Source: Lactobacillus melliventris
Lineage (GTDB): Bacteria; Bacillota; Bacilli; Lactobacillales; Lactobacillaceae
DNA: 64,000 bases
Reading direction: 5' to 3'
Assembly (NCBI RefSeq): GCF_013346935.1
Contig: NZ_JAAEEB010000003.1
Location: 186,001-250,000, forward strand
Part shown: piece after piece, positions 15,937 through 25,193 of the stretch
Layout of the letters: each line of letters opens with the position of its first letter
Numbering within the stretch: position 1 is the stretch's first letter
The notes under the pieces: model-generated
The model's database searches: none
The model's input: the letters and a program-made list of their open reading frames with translations, nothing else
Told to the model about the DNA's origin: nothing
Position numbers and translations under genes: made by a program

Positions 15937-18612
15937 ATGAATAAAGGATTAGATCACAATAAGCGTACTGGAGCACTGCTTTTTAGCAGTTTAACGGCTG
16001 CGGCGCTGGGTTTAACAATTTTAAATACTAATGTTGTTAAAGCTGATAGTAATTCAGGGGCACAAGAAACTGCACAAAACTTTGACAAGAATGATAGTCA
16101 TGTTAAAACCCGAGTAGCAAATAATACTGTACCTCAAGGAAGTAATCAGGGCACTACTGATAATGCGAGTGCCACTGCACCAGAAGGAAATGCCAATGGT
16201 ACTACAGATAATGCAGATGAAACTCAAAATGGGAGTGTAGAATCGCCTCAGGGCAACAATAAAGAATCAAATTCTCAAACTTCTGCTGGTAATGATCAAC
16301 CAGAAACAGACATCACTAAGAATGAAAATAAAATTAGTACAAAAACTATTAAAACAAGTAAGTGGGGTAATGCTGACGAAAGTTATGATAGTGATACTAA
16401 CGTATTAACTGTAAGTGGGAGTCAAGATAAGGATAATCCGACTATTGTCAATACAACTAAAACCTTAGCTGAATTTCTAGATCAAGGACGCAACCCTGAT
16501 ATTGCAAAGGTAAAAAAGGTAATCTTTAAGGGTTATTTTAAAGTTGTCGGCGATGTTAAGTCAGTTTTTATTAGCCTTAGTGGCCTAACTGATATTGAAG
16601 GCTTAGAAAACGTTGATACTTCGGAAGCAACCACCATGTATGCTTGGTTTAGTCAATGCAGTAGTCTTAAACACGTAGATCTTTCTCATTTTAATACCTC
16701 AAATGTTCAAAACATGTCTTATATGTTTGACCGCTGTACTAATCTCGAAGATCTTAACCTAAGTAATTTTGATACTTCCCAAGTCAGAAATATGTCACAT
16801 ATGTTTGTTGGTTGTGAAAGTCTCAAAGAATTAGATTTGCAGAAATTTGATACTTCCCAAGTCACAGATATGTCATTTATGTTCACAGAGTGTAGAGGTC
16901 TTGAAAAACTAAATGTTACCAGCTTTGACACCTCTAACGTTAAAAATATGGAGTATATGTTTAATTGTTGTGCAAGTTTACCTACCGTTGACGTACATAA
17001 TTTTAATACCAGTAATGTGACAAATATGGCGGCAATGTTCTGTATGTATTATTTTCATATTAGCGGTACAGGCCAAGTCTTTGGTTGGGATTCTAAACTT
17101 ACGTCACTTGATCTTTCCAACTTTGATACTAGTAATGTGACTGATATGGGTGGAATGTTTTTCAAATGTACAAAATTAAAAGAGCTGAACATTTCTAGCT
17201 TTGATACTTCTAAAGTTACAACTATGAATAGTATGTTTGATTCATGTAATAAGTTAACAGAATTGGACTTGCATAATTTTAACACGTCAAATGTTACAGA
17301 CATGAACGACATGTTTCGAGATACGAATAGTTTAATCAGTTTAAACGTATCAAGTTTTGATACAAGTAATGTAACTAACATGGGGGAAATGTTTTATCTC
17401 TACGCTGATACTTACCATGGCAAGAACTATCCTGAACTTTCGAACTTACGGACTCTAGATATCAGCAATTTTAAAATTAACGATAACACGTATTGTGGCA
17501 ACATGTTAAAAGGTCAAGTAGGATTGCTAGTTTTGAAATTAGGAGACAATGTCAAAAACTTTTCACAAATGGGTCTTAATACGCCAGGAATTTGGCTAAA
17601 TGTCGGTCCTCGAAAAGACATACAGCATCCTGAAGGCAAAGATCAATGGCGATCAGATGAACTGATGAAAAAGTGGAATGGCAAAAAGGAAACGTATGTG
17701 CGCCAAGCTACAATAACAGCTCACTATCAAGATGAAGAGGGTAAGCCGCTTGCGCCTGATAGGTCTTTCACTGGTACATGTGGCACTAATTACGAGTTTA
17801 AAAAAGATATTCCAGGATATACTTTAATAGCCACGCGGGGAAAGGTGTCAGGAACCATTGGAAAAGAACTGGATGACGTTACATTTGTCTACAAAAAGGA
17901 TGATTCCGGCTCAAATAGTTCAGGTTCAAACGGTTCCGGCTCAAACAGTTCCGGTTCAAACAGTTCCGGCTCAAACAGTTCCGGCTCAAATAATTCAGGT
18001 TCAAACGGTCATGGAACAAATTCAGGAATAAATGATAATAATACTATAGCAAGAGTTGAAGTTCATTATCAGGATGAGAATGAAAATGAAATTGCTCCGT
18101 CTAAGATTTTAACTGGCGTTGTTGGTGAAGGCTACATTACTAAGGCTGTGGATATTACAGGTTATACTCTTAAAATTAGACCTGTTAATGCTACCGGCTT
18201 CTTTAGCAGCCAGCCACAAACTGTTACTTATGTTTATTCGAAAAATGGTGTTATTCGAACTGTTCGTCATAATTCCTATCTATATGACCAAAATGGTGGC
18301 CGTAAAGCTGGCGAATACTTTATTGGCAAAAAAATTAAAACCTATGGCAGTAGGCTTATTCAGAATAAGAAATATTACGAACTTGGAAACGATACTTTTG
18401 TGAAGGCTAATAATGTTACAGGTATTAAACGCAAACTTAAGCACAATGCTTATATCTACACCAAGAAAGCTAATAAGAAAGTAAAGCGTTCTGGTCGTAA
18501 AGTATTGAAAAAGAAACAAACGATCAGAACATATGGTGGAGCTATTAAAATGCATCATAAGTTGTACTACATTGTTGGTAAGAATCGTTATATTAAAAAA
18601 GCTAATTTTTAG
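15937..18612 (+). CDS. BspA-type repeat surface protein with MucBP and SLAP domains
   Basis: Secreted cell-surface protein of 891 residues; ATG 15937 is favoured by GAGGTGG upstream (an in-frame TTG at 15925 overlaps that site). A signal peptide (LTAAALGLTIL, cleavage near VVKADS) and an Asn/Thr/Gln-rich stretch lead into about ten BspA/DUF285 repeats of 23-25 residues, each with FDTSNVTDMxxMF (about residues 226-515). A MucBP domain follows (588-653), then a Gly-Ser-Asn repeat linker (656-700), a second MucBP (705-768), and a basic C-terminal pair of SLAP modules (771-891) of the kind that bind the wall non-covalently in S-layer lactobacilli. There is no LPXTG. An adhesive role is inferred. 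Confidence 0.88.
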   Translation: MNKGLDHNKRTGALLFSSLTAAALGLTILNTNVVKADSNSGAQETAQNFDKNDSHVKTRVANNTVPQGSNQGTTDNASATAPEGNANGTTDNADETQNGSVESPQGNNKESNSQTSAGNDQPETDITKNENKISTKTIKTSKWGNADESYDSDTNVLTVSGSQDKDNPTIVNTTKTLAEFLDQGRNPDIAKVKKVIFKGYFKVVGDVKSVFISLSGLTDIEGLENVDTSEATTMYAWFSQCSSLKHVDLSHFNTSNVQNMSYMFDRCTNLEDLNLSNFDTSQVRNMSHMFVGCESLKELDLQKFDTSQVTDMSFMFTECRGLEKLNVTSFDTSNVKNMEYMFNCCASLPTVDVHNFNTSNVTNMAAMFCMYYFHISGTGQVFGWDSKLTSLDLSNFDTSNVTDMGGMFFKCTKLKELNISSFDTSKVTTMNSMFDSCNKLTELDLHNFNTSNVTDMNDMFRDTNSLISLNVSSFDTSNVTNMGEMFYLYADTYHGKNYPELSNLRTLDISNFKINDNTYCGNMLKGQVGLLVLKLGDNVKNFSQMGLNTPGIWLNVGPRKDIQHPEGKDQWRSDELMKKWNGKKETYVRQATITAHYQDEEGKPLAPDRSFTGTCGTNYEFKKDIPGYTLIATRGKVSGTIGKELDDVTFVYKKDDSGSNSSGSNGSGSNSSGSNSSGSNSSGSNNSGSNGHGTNSGINDNNTIARVEVHYQDENENEIAPSKILTGVVGEGYITKAVDITGYTLKIRPVNATGFFSSQPQTVTYVYSKNGVIRTVRHNSYLYDQNGGRKAGEYFIGKKIKTYGSRLIQNKKYYELGNDTFVKANNVTGIKRKLKHNAYIYTKKANKKVKRSGRKVLKKKQTIRTYGGAIKMHHKLYYIVGKNRYIKKANF
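17905..18015 (+). repeat. 15-nt coding tandem repeat (Ser-Gly-Ser-Asn linker)
   Basis: About seven imperfect copies of a 15-nt unit (TCCGGCTCAAACAGT) encode a repeated SGSNS pentapeptide between the two MucBP domains. Copies differ mainly at third codon positions (GGC/GGT, TCC/TCA). Near-identical adjacent units are prone to slippage, so copy number may vary between strains. Confidence 0.9.
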
Positions 18613-18633
18613 CAATTAAAAAATAATAATTAG

Positions 18634-18675
18634 AAAAGTTCTATCATAGTAAAAACGACTAGATAGAACTTTTTT
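18634..18675 (+). terminator. Bidirectional terminator between convergent genes
   Basis: AAAAGTTCTATC at 18634-18645 pairs with GATAGAACTTTT from 18662, loop of 16 nt, with T on one side and A on the other. It serves the surface protein gene and the convergent MFS gene. Confidence 0.85.
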
Positions 18676-18711
18676 ATGTTTTGCTAAATTGCGGTATAAG
18701 GAAGAAAAAAT

Positions 18712-19916
18712 TTAATTAAAGCTGTTGCTTTTACCTAAGCGGTACTTTTGCACGTTAATACCAAGAGTGACAAAAACTAGTAATAACGAAATTCCGCTAG
18801 CAAGGAGCGTAAGAGCAGGTCGCTGTAGCACATTGGCAATTGCCGAAACTCCAACTGTAAAAAAGATATTTAGTAGTGAACTGCCTAACTGCAAAAAACT
18901 TGATTGAGCAGACTGGACATTTTTACTGGTCCGTTTAATTCTAACTTTGCTGCACCAATTACCGATTGGTAAAGTTTCTGCATAAATTAACACTGTACTA
19001 ATGAACATGGTAGCGATTGTTTGTTTTAAAAAGAAAATGCCTAATGCTATTGTGGTGGTTAGAGTTAAGGTGCAAAGTAACCAGAAGTAGTTGTCAAAGC
19101 GAATAAGCACAGCTCCTAATAAGAGGCCACTGACCACGGCAAGTAGCAGCCAGTATACTTGACTGTATGTAGGATCAATTGCTTTCCAGAAGTAAATCAT
19201 CAGTCCGTTAAATACAGATTGGAGAGCACCATTAAACATGGCCACAATAATTGTTGCGCGTAAGCCTTTATTAGTAATAATATTGTGCCAGACTTTGACC
19301 AGATGGGTTATGGTTTTAAAATTGCTTTTATCTTTAACAAAATGCCTTTGGTGCAAAGCTAGAGCTAGGAAAATGTTAATGAAAAAGCTGCTGCTTGCTA
19401 CTAGGAGAAAATATAAATAATTGCGCGTAGTCAAAATCAGAGCTGCTATTGCAGCTATACTGGCAATATTACCGATCAGACCAGCAATAGAATTGCAGTT
19501 GATGGTTTTTTCGAGGGAAGTATCTGTCAGAAGAGATTTTAAATTTCCCGTAAATGATAGTCCTTCAACTAAACTGAACATTGTAATGCAAAGGTCAACC
19601 AGAATATATAAGGGAACAAAGTATTTTTGGGGAAAAGTAAACGGCAGTAATAAGAATAAACACAGAAATATATATATCCAAATTAACATGCGGCGTTTGT
19701 CGACATTATCAAGCCTTGATCCAATAAACAGGACACTCAAAATAAGTGCCAAGGAACTAATACTTGATATCAAGCCATTAACAACGATATTATCTGAATA
19801 TTCACGAATAATTAGTGTACCACCTATTCCAACTAGAATACTGCCAAAATTCGATAGCAGATTGATTAGTGGTAATAATATTTGATTGCGCTTGAGAAAT
19901 TTATTACTGTCCATTT
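18712..19916 (-). CDS. MFS transporter of unknown substrate
   Basis: A 401-residue integral membrane protein with about 12 hydrophobic segments and short loops, the layout of a major facilitator exporter. It has SSLALILSVLFIGSRLDNVDKRRM, where SRLDNVDKRRM matches the usual loop between helices 2 and 3. I start it at the Met of MDSNKFLKRNQ; the frame is open 23 codons further upstream (to 19986), but that extension is hydrophobic and atypical. The ribosome site is weak (AAAGCGTGAT). Related to the MFS group containing macrolide/lantibiotic effluxers by general look only; no specific substrate can be named. Confidence 0.75.
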
Positions 19917-19990
19917 TTATCACGCTTTCGTTTGCTATAATGAGAAGCGTAACATGTAGGAATTTTGCTGGCAGCAAAAGTAACATAAAC

Positions 19991-20021
19991 GGCCATTTTC
20001 ATTAGTTGAAACGGCCTTTTT
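19991..20021 (+). terminator. Orphan terminator-like hairpin
   Basis: GGCC-AT-TTTCA pairs with TGAAA-C-GGCC (5 bp and 4 bp with a small internal loop), followed by five T on the plus strand. No plus-strand gene ends upstream of it, so it may end an antisense transcript or be a relic of a lost gene. The stretch 20022-20147 contains nothing else I can assign. Confidence 0.45.
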
Positions 20022-20147
20022 CACTATACAAATTCTTAGACCTAAATGTAATTGTTAATTTTATAAAGTTTATTAAGAGTAATGTTTTTTATGCTGCCAA
20101 AGCCATAAAATACATAGTGTTGTTCAACCTTTTAGAGTATTATATAA

Positions 20148-20792
20148 ATATTAGTTGAAACTATCAAAAAAGAACATTTCAAAATTGCTGCTGGCGACAT
20201 TATTTGTGTAGCGTCTAAAATTTGCTCCATCGCGGAGGGAAATATTGTGGATTTAAGCCAAGTAGCGCCATCTTCTGTGGCAAAAAGAATTCATCAATGC
20301 ATACCCAGAAAAGATGCCCGTTTAATTCAAGTGATTATTGACCAAACAGCTGACCCATCTGGTAGTAAATTAGAAATAAGTGGAAATCATATTGGTGCTT
20401 GGCTTCCCAACGGTTTGTTTTTAACTAGTGGTGGAGTCGACAAGGGTAAAAATAATACAGCAATAATTCTGCCCCAAAATTGTGATTTAACAGCTAAACG
20501 CATCAACAATGCTTTTTACCAAGAATTAGGAATAGAAACGAGTGTAATTATTACTGACAGTGATGGCAGAATAGATAAAAAAGGTGCTAATCAGATAGCG
20601 GTGGGCTTATACGGGTTAAATGGACTAAGAATAAATAAAGAGGCTGGTACAGCTGAAACGCTTTGTGATTTGCTGGCAGCAGCTGGGGGTTTAGTAATGG
20701 GACAACGTGGTATTAATATACCATTAGCATGTATTCACGGTCTAGAATATGACCAAAATATTGATTCTGGTATTGGCGATACCGTGAATTAG
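20148..20792 (+). pseudogene. CofE-like (F420:glutamate ligase family) gene, 5'-truncated
   Basis: The first start codon in this frame is GTG 20247. Upstream of it the same frame still encodes recognisable family sequence (GDIICVASKICSIAEGNIVDL) back to a stop at 20145-20147, with no ATG, GTG or TTG in between. The N-terminal 20 or so residues and the start are therefore missing. Downstream it matches CofE/FbiB-type proteins: ITDSDGR, VGLYGLNGLR and GLVMGQRGINIPLACIHG. A GGAGGG stands 7 nt before GTG 20247, so a shortened protein could still be made. Lactobacilli are not known to make F420, so the native family role here is unknown. Confidence 0.65.
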
Positions 20793-20864
20793 AATCAATC
20801 TGACTTTTCCAACTCGAAAGCTAAGATTAGCAATTTTAATAAACAAGAATAGGAGAAAGAATAA

Positions 20865-21854
20865 ATGAGGATTATTTGTTACGGCGTAATCAAAATGGAA
20901 GAATTCCGTATTGAAAATTGGGCTCAAAAAAATAATGTTGAAGTAAAAATTGTCCACGATGATTTGTGTGCTGAAAATGCGGAACTGGCTGAAGGTTTTG
21001 ACGGCGTAAGCTCTGAAGGCAATCTTCCTGTAGGTGCTAGTGTATATGAAAAATTTAAGCAGTATGGCATTACGCAACTAGCCATTCGGCAAGTTGGGGT
21101 TGACAACCAGGATTTAGCTGCAGCAAAAAAGAATGGCATTAAGATTACTAACGTTGCAGCGTATTCACCAAGAGCTATTGCAGAGCTTGGCGTAACTGAT
21201 GCAATGTACTTATTGCGTAAAATTGGTATTTACCAAGACAGAATGGCACATGGTGATTTCACTTATGATGAAAGTACAATTAGCACAGAAATTTTTAACT
21301 GTACTGTTGGCATAATTGGAGCTGGCCATATCGGTGGAGCCAGTGCACACCTATACAGCGCATTAGGAGCTAAAGTTTTGGCTTGTGATCCGGTTTATTA
21401 CGCATCTTTAGAACCATATCTTACTTATACTGACTTTGATACGATTCTTGCTGAATCCGATATTATTTCTTTGCATACCCCGTTATTAGCAAGTACCGAA
21501 AACATGATTGACAAAACTGCTTTTGATAAAATGAAGAAAAAGCCTATTTTGGTTAACGTAGCTCGTGGGGGCTTGGTTGACACACAAGCTTTAATTGCGG
21601 CACTAAAAAATGGACAAATTTCTGCCGCTGCTCTAGATACTTTGGCTGATGAAACTGATTTTTATAATAAAAAGGAAATGCTGAACTCATTGCCGGCAGA
21701 TTACAAGGAATTAAAAGCAATGCCTCAAGTTTTGATTACACCGCACATTGCCTTTTTCACTAAACTAGCCGTTAAAAACAGTATTGAGATTGCTTTGAAC
21801 GATGCCAAAACAATTATTTCCGGTGGAGAAGTAAAGAGCGTGGTTAACTTGTAG
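20865..21854 (+). CDS. D-lactate dehydrogenase / D-2-hydroxyacid dehydrogenase
   Basis: NAD-dependent D-2-hydroxyacid dehydrogenase of 329 residues, of the lactobacillar D-LDH/D-HicDH group, reducing pyruvate or branched 2-keto acids. The substrate-binding Arg lies in LAIRQVGVDN, the dinucleotide fold is VGIIGAGHIGG followed by the adenosine-binding Asp in LACDPVY, and the catalytic residues sit in VNVARGGLVDT (Arg), LADETDFYN (Glu) and ITPHIAFFT (His). Start ATG with AGGAGAAAG upstream. It may be a secondary isozyme rather than the main fermentative one. A strong terminator follows. Confidence 0.88.
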   Translation: MRIICYGVIKMEEFRIENWAQKNNVEVKIVHDDLCAENAELAEGFDGVSSEGNLPVGASVYEKFKQYGITQLAIRQVGVDNQDLAAAKKNGIKITNVAAYSPRAIAELGVTDAMYLLRKIGIYQDRMAHGDFTYDESTISTEIFNCTVGIIGAGHIGGASAHLYSALGAKVLACDPVYYASLEPYLTYTDFDTILAESDIISLHTPLLASTENMIDKTAFDKMKKKPILVNVARGGLVDTQALIAALKNGQISAAALDTLADETDFYNKKEMLNSLPADYKELKAMPQVLITPHIAFFTKLAVKNSIEIALNDAKTIISGGEVKSVVNL

Positions 21855-21896
21855 AAAAAGCAGTGCAACAACTAACTTTAATTTTTCGGGATACAT

Positions 21897-21931
21897 AAGT
21901 CACAACTTTTAACCACAGTTGTGACTTTTTA
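21897..21931 (+). terminator. Rho-independent terminator after D-LDH gene
   Basis: AAGTCACAACT pairs perfectly with AGTTGTGACTT (9-nt loop), followed by T. Confidence 0.88.
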
Positions 21932-22007
21932 TTTACTATGATTAAATATTTGATTAAGATAAAGAAATAATGTGATAGATTTAAAATTGTTTGAGGGATA
22001 TGAAAAT

Positions 22008-24257
22008 ATGAAAAATAAAAAAATACAAATTCTCAAATTAGTGCAAATGCAATCTAATATTTTCTTGCAAAATTATGATTTAAACAATGCCCCAACAACT
22101 AACTTTATTGCTAAAAAACTTGATTTAGATCGCTCTGTAGCTAGTAAAAATTTAAATGAGTTATTTAAAAACGACAAACTAATAAAAATAAATACTAGAC
22201 CAGTAATTTATCTAAACGTTAATGAAAATCTAAATGAAAGTAAAGAATACCGAAACATTGCGGATTTTAAGAATAATTTTCAAAACCAAGCTTGGCAGAA
22301 GATTATTGGCTGGAATGGCAGTCTTAAAGAAATTATTGAACAATTAAAAGCCGCTGTAATGTATCCACCAATGGGATTACCAGCAATCCTTTTTGGTGAG
22401 TCGGGAACTGGAAAGACTTTTTTAATCAGAACCTTGTTTGAATTTGCCAAACAACAAGAAATATTGGGGCAAGATGCACAACTTGTAGTAATTAATTGTG
22501 CTCAATATGCAAATAATCCTGAATTATTATCCAGCGTTCTTTTCGGCTATACCAAGGGTTCATTTACCGGAGCAGATTCAGATACTCCAGGAGCTTTGCA
22601 AACCGCAAATAACGGAATTTTGTTTTTGGATGAAGTTCATCGTTTAAGTTCAGAAGGGCAAGAGAAATTATTTACCTATTTAGATACTGGACTTTTTACT
22701 CCAGTTGGAAATAATGCTAAGAAAATAGCTAGTAAAGCCAGGCTATTTTTTGCAACCACTAAAAAAGAGCAAGACTTTTTAGAAACTTTTTTACGTAGAA
22801 TACCTATCAAAATTAAATTGCCTACTTTAGACGAGAGAGGTGCATACGAAAAAAGAATGTTAACATACAATTTGATAAATCAACAAGCAAAGAGAATTAA
22901 TTGCAAGATTAAAATATCTAAGCAATGTATTAGTCTAATTTATCATTATCATTTCAAGGCAAACGTTGGTGAATTAGAAAATCTGATTCAAAATATTGTG
23001 GCGAGGAAATTTTCACAATTGGCAAGTCCAAACGAAGTTGAGATAAAAATAGGTGATTTGCCTGACAATATTTTGCAACAGATGCATCCTAATAATTTAC
23101 CAGTGGTTTCTTGTAAAAATGAAATAATTTTTCAGCCAAGTGATTCATATAAGCCATCAAATTACTTAAGTAATAAGGAATATATTTCTAAGATGCAATT
23201 TTCTTGGGAAAAATTGTTTCAATTACAAGTAAAGGGAGAAAAGGATAGAAATTCATACTATAAAATAGTGCAGAAAGAAACTCATGAAATATTGTATTCT
23301 GTCTATAATACAGAACGCTCTTTAATTAATAGCTATGCTGCCGCTTTAACAAACATTTTTTCTCTAGCCCAAGTAGATTTTTATAATTTGGAAAATTCAA
23401 CTGTTTATGATTTAGCCATTTATATCTTTTACTTAATGAAAAATGAATTTACAGCGGATTTTACCGCTCAGCAAGATTTGACCTTGATGACACAACTATT
23501 TGCACCAGAATTGCAAATGGTGGAAAAATTAGCTTCATTGATTGAAATGCACTTCGAAGTTAACCTAAGAACCTGTGATTGTTTGTGGCTGGCTATTTTA
23601 AGCTCAAAAGATAATTTAACTTCTTTACCTCAAATACCCGCAATTGTAGTTGCTCATGGCTATGCTACCGCGAGCAGTATGGCAGATACTTGTAATCATT
23701 TTTTACAAGCAGCCATTTTCACACCAGTAGATTTAAAGCCTGATGTTTCAAAATCAGAAATGATTACTTATCTTAAAAATTTAATTAAAAAAATTAGTCC
23801 TCAAGATGGACTGTTAATTTTAATGGATATGGGATCTTTGAAATCAATTATGGAGCCTATTCAGAATGAATGTAATTGTGATTTATTAGTAATTAATAAT
23901 TTTAGTATGGCCGTGATGCTGGAAATTGGTAATCAGTTATTATTAAAAAAAGATCTGCCAACAATTCAAAAAAAGCTCCCTCAAAACATTATTCAAAGTA
24001 AATTTTATAAACAACATAGTAATTTTCCACCAGTAATTATTACGACATGTATGACTGGAATGGGCAGTGCTCAAAGAATAAAAAGCATATTAACACAAAG
24101 CTTTACTGGCTTGGTTAAAGTCCAGGTTGAAGCATACGATTTTAAGGAATTAGTTAATTATCAAGAGTCACATCTTCTAGAAAATAAAAATGTAATTGGC
24201 ATAGTAGGTATTGACAATCCAGATGTTGAAGGCATCCCATACTTTGGTCTTGAATAA
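22008..24257 (+). CDS. LevR-type sigma-54 activator of operon A, interrupted before its last PRD
   Basis: Transcription activator for sigma-54 promoters of mannose-family PTS operons. Order: N-terminal winged helix (about 1-70), AAA+ domain with Walker A GESGTGKT, sigma-54 contact loop GSFTGA (usually GAFTGA) and Walker B ILFLDEVHRL, a PRD, an EIIA-Man-like domain with IVVAHGYATASS, and an EIIB-like P-loop with Cys in TTCMTGMGSA. The chain stops at TAA 24255-24257, and the missing C-terminal PRD is encoded in the same frame from 24258. GAGGGA precedes ATG 22008; GTG 21972 is an alternative. The sigma-54 promoter of the next operon lies 450 nt downstream. Resembles GfrR/LevR/ManR. Confidence 0.85.
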   Translation: MKNKKIQILKLVQMQSNIFLQNYDLNNAPTTNFIAKKLDLDRSVASKNLNELFKNDKLIKINTRPVIYLNVNENLNESKEYRNIADFKNNFQNQAWQKIIGWNGSLKEIIEQLKAAVMYPPMGLPAILFGESGTGKTFLIRTLFEFAKQQEILGQDAQLVVINCAQYANNPELLSSVLFGYTKGSFTGADSDTPGALQTANNGILFLDEVHRLSSEGQEKLFTYLDTGLFTPVGNNAKKIASKARLFFATTKKEQDFLETFLRRIPIKIKLPTLDERGAYEKRMLTYNLINQQAKRINCKIKISKQCISLIYHYHFKANVGELENLIQNIVARKFSQLASPNEVEIKIGDLPDNILQQMHPNNLPVVSCKNEIIFQPSDSYKPSNYLSNKEYISKMQFSWEKLFQLQVKGEKDRNSYYKIVQKETHEILYSVYNTERSLINSYAAALTNIFSLAQVDFYNLENSTVYDLAIYIFYLMKNEFTADFTAQQDLTLMTQLFAPELQMVEKLASLIEMHFEVNLRTCDCLWLAILSSKDNLTSLPQIPAIVVAHGYATASSMADTCNHFLQAAIFTPVDLKPDVSKSEMITYLKNLIKKISPQDGLLILMDMGSLKSIMEPIQNECNCDLLVINNFSMAVMLEIGNQLLLKKDLPTIQKKLPQNIIQSKFYKQHSNFPPVIITTCMTGMGSAQRIKSILTQSFTGLVKVQVEAYDFKELVNYQESHLLENKNVIGIVGIDNPDVEGIPYFGLE

Positions 24258-24260
24258 ATT

Positions 24261-24692
24261 ATGACTGGAGAAAAAATTAAGTCATTGGAAACTGTTTTAA
24301 GACCATACTCGTCAGACGCTGACTTAAAACAGTGGGAAAGTCAATTAATCAAGAACTTTTCATTAGACAGAATTTTAGATTCATTAACTATTATTTCCCC
24401 AAATAAAGTAATGAATGTGATTAGTAAGTATATTAAAGATATACAACATGACCTTGAACAAGAATTGTCTTACCGCATACAAATATCTTTATACGTTCAT
24501 ATAGCTAATATGATTGAAAGAATTATTCGAGGAAATGAAATCAAACTATATAACGGCAATAATAAAAGTATTTTGAAAGACAAGTACTTTAGTGTTCTAA
24601 AAAAGCATAATAGTGTGCTCGAAAATAATTTTTCCATAAAAATTAATGATCCGGAAACAGCTTATATTAGAGATTTGCTAGTTCGCCACTAA
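24261..24692 (+). pseudogene. Detached C-terminal PRD of the LevR-type activator
   Basis: 143 residues in the same frame as the preceding ORF and separated from it only by one TAA codon plus ATT. The sequence (LYVHIANMIERI with the conserved PRD His) aligns with the C-terminal end of the intact paralog at 57065-59626 (LYMHIALMIERL). There is no ribosome binding site before its ATG, so independent translation would need coupling to the upstream stop. I read it as a fragment created by a nonsense mutation, or by a sequencing error; a split but working gene cannot be excluded. Confidence 0.8.
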
Positions 24693-24709
24693 GTTGTGGC
24701 ACAGTATTA

Positions 24710-24725
24710 TGGCATGATTTTTGCT
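24710..24725 (+). promoter_or_regulatory. Sigma-54 (-24/-12) promoter of PTS operon A
   Basis: TGGCATG-ATTT-TTGCT is a full match to the sigma-54 consensus TGGCAYR-N4-TTGCW, with GG and GC spaced 10 nt apart. It lies about 50 nt before the EIIA start codon and just behind the LevR-type gene. Confidence 0.92.
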
Positions 24726-24773
24726 AATAGATAATTGAAGCTTTTACAAGATAAAAAGTGAGGAGGCTGTTAT

Positions 24774-25193
24774 GTGAAAAATATTATTTTAGCAACTCAC
24801 GGTAACTTAAGTTATGAATTCAAAGCTACTGCTGAGTTGATAGTTGGATCTTTACCAAATATCAAGTGTTTTGGGATGACTAAAGATAAGTCAGCTACTC
24901 AGGGAAAGAAGGAACTGGAGTCATTAATTAAATCTATGGATGAATCCAATTTAATTATTTTAACTGATATGTATGGAGGTAGTTCCACAAATATCTGTAC
25001 TGAGTTGTTACTTTCCGGCCATGAATTTTCTTTACTTACAGGCCTAAACCTGCCCATGCTTTTAGCACTTGTCAGTGGTGACTCTAGTGATAAATCGGTT
25101 TCTGAATTAACAAGTGAATTAGAGGAAGCAGGAATTTCCGGAGTTATTAATGTTGGTAAAAAGATAAAAGAAAGGATTAAAAATAATGCTTAA
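24774..25193 (+). CDS. PTS mannose-family EIIA (operon A)
   Basis: 139-residue cytoplasmic EIIA domain that accepts phosphate from HPr. The phospho-His is in ILATHGNLS, and ILTDMYGGSSTN is the usual active-site loop. The start is GTG 24774, set by AGGAGG 7 nt upstream. It is first in a five-gene sigma-54-driven operon (EIIA, EIIB, EIIC, EIID, SIS enzyme) and overlaps EIIB by 8 nt. Confidence 0.92.
   Translation: MKNIILATHGNLSYEFKATAELIVGSLPNIKCFGMTKDKSATQGKKELESLIKSMDESNLIILTDMYGGSSTNICTELLLSGHEFSLLTGLNLPMLLALVSGDSSDKSVSELTSELEEAGISGVINVGKKIKERIKNNA

Noticed and set aside
16719-17381. Minus-strand ORFs opposite the surface protein
   Set aside because: They mirror the regular BspA repeat codons, have no ribosome sites and no family features.
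17905-18015. CRISPR-like or regulatory repeat array
   Set aside because: The units are 15 nt, contiguous, in frame and encode a SGSNS linker inside the surface protein.
19917-19986. Start of the MFS gene at 19986
   Set aside because: The extra 23 residues are hydrophobic and precede a normal cytosolic MDSNKFLKRNQ start, which fits the family layout better.
24255-24257. Programmed readthrough or recoding at the TAA inside the LevR-type gene
   Set aside because: No special context or downstream structure that I recognise. The intact paralog has a sense codon in the matching place, so mutation or sequence error is simpler.
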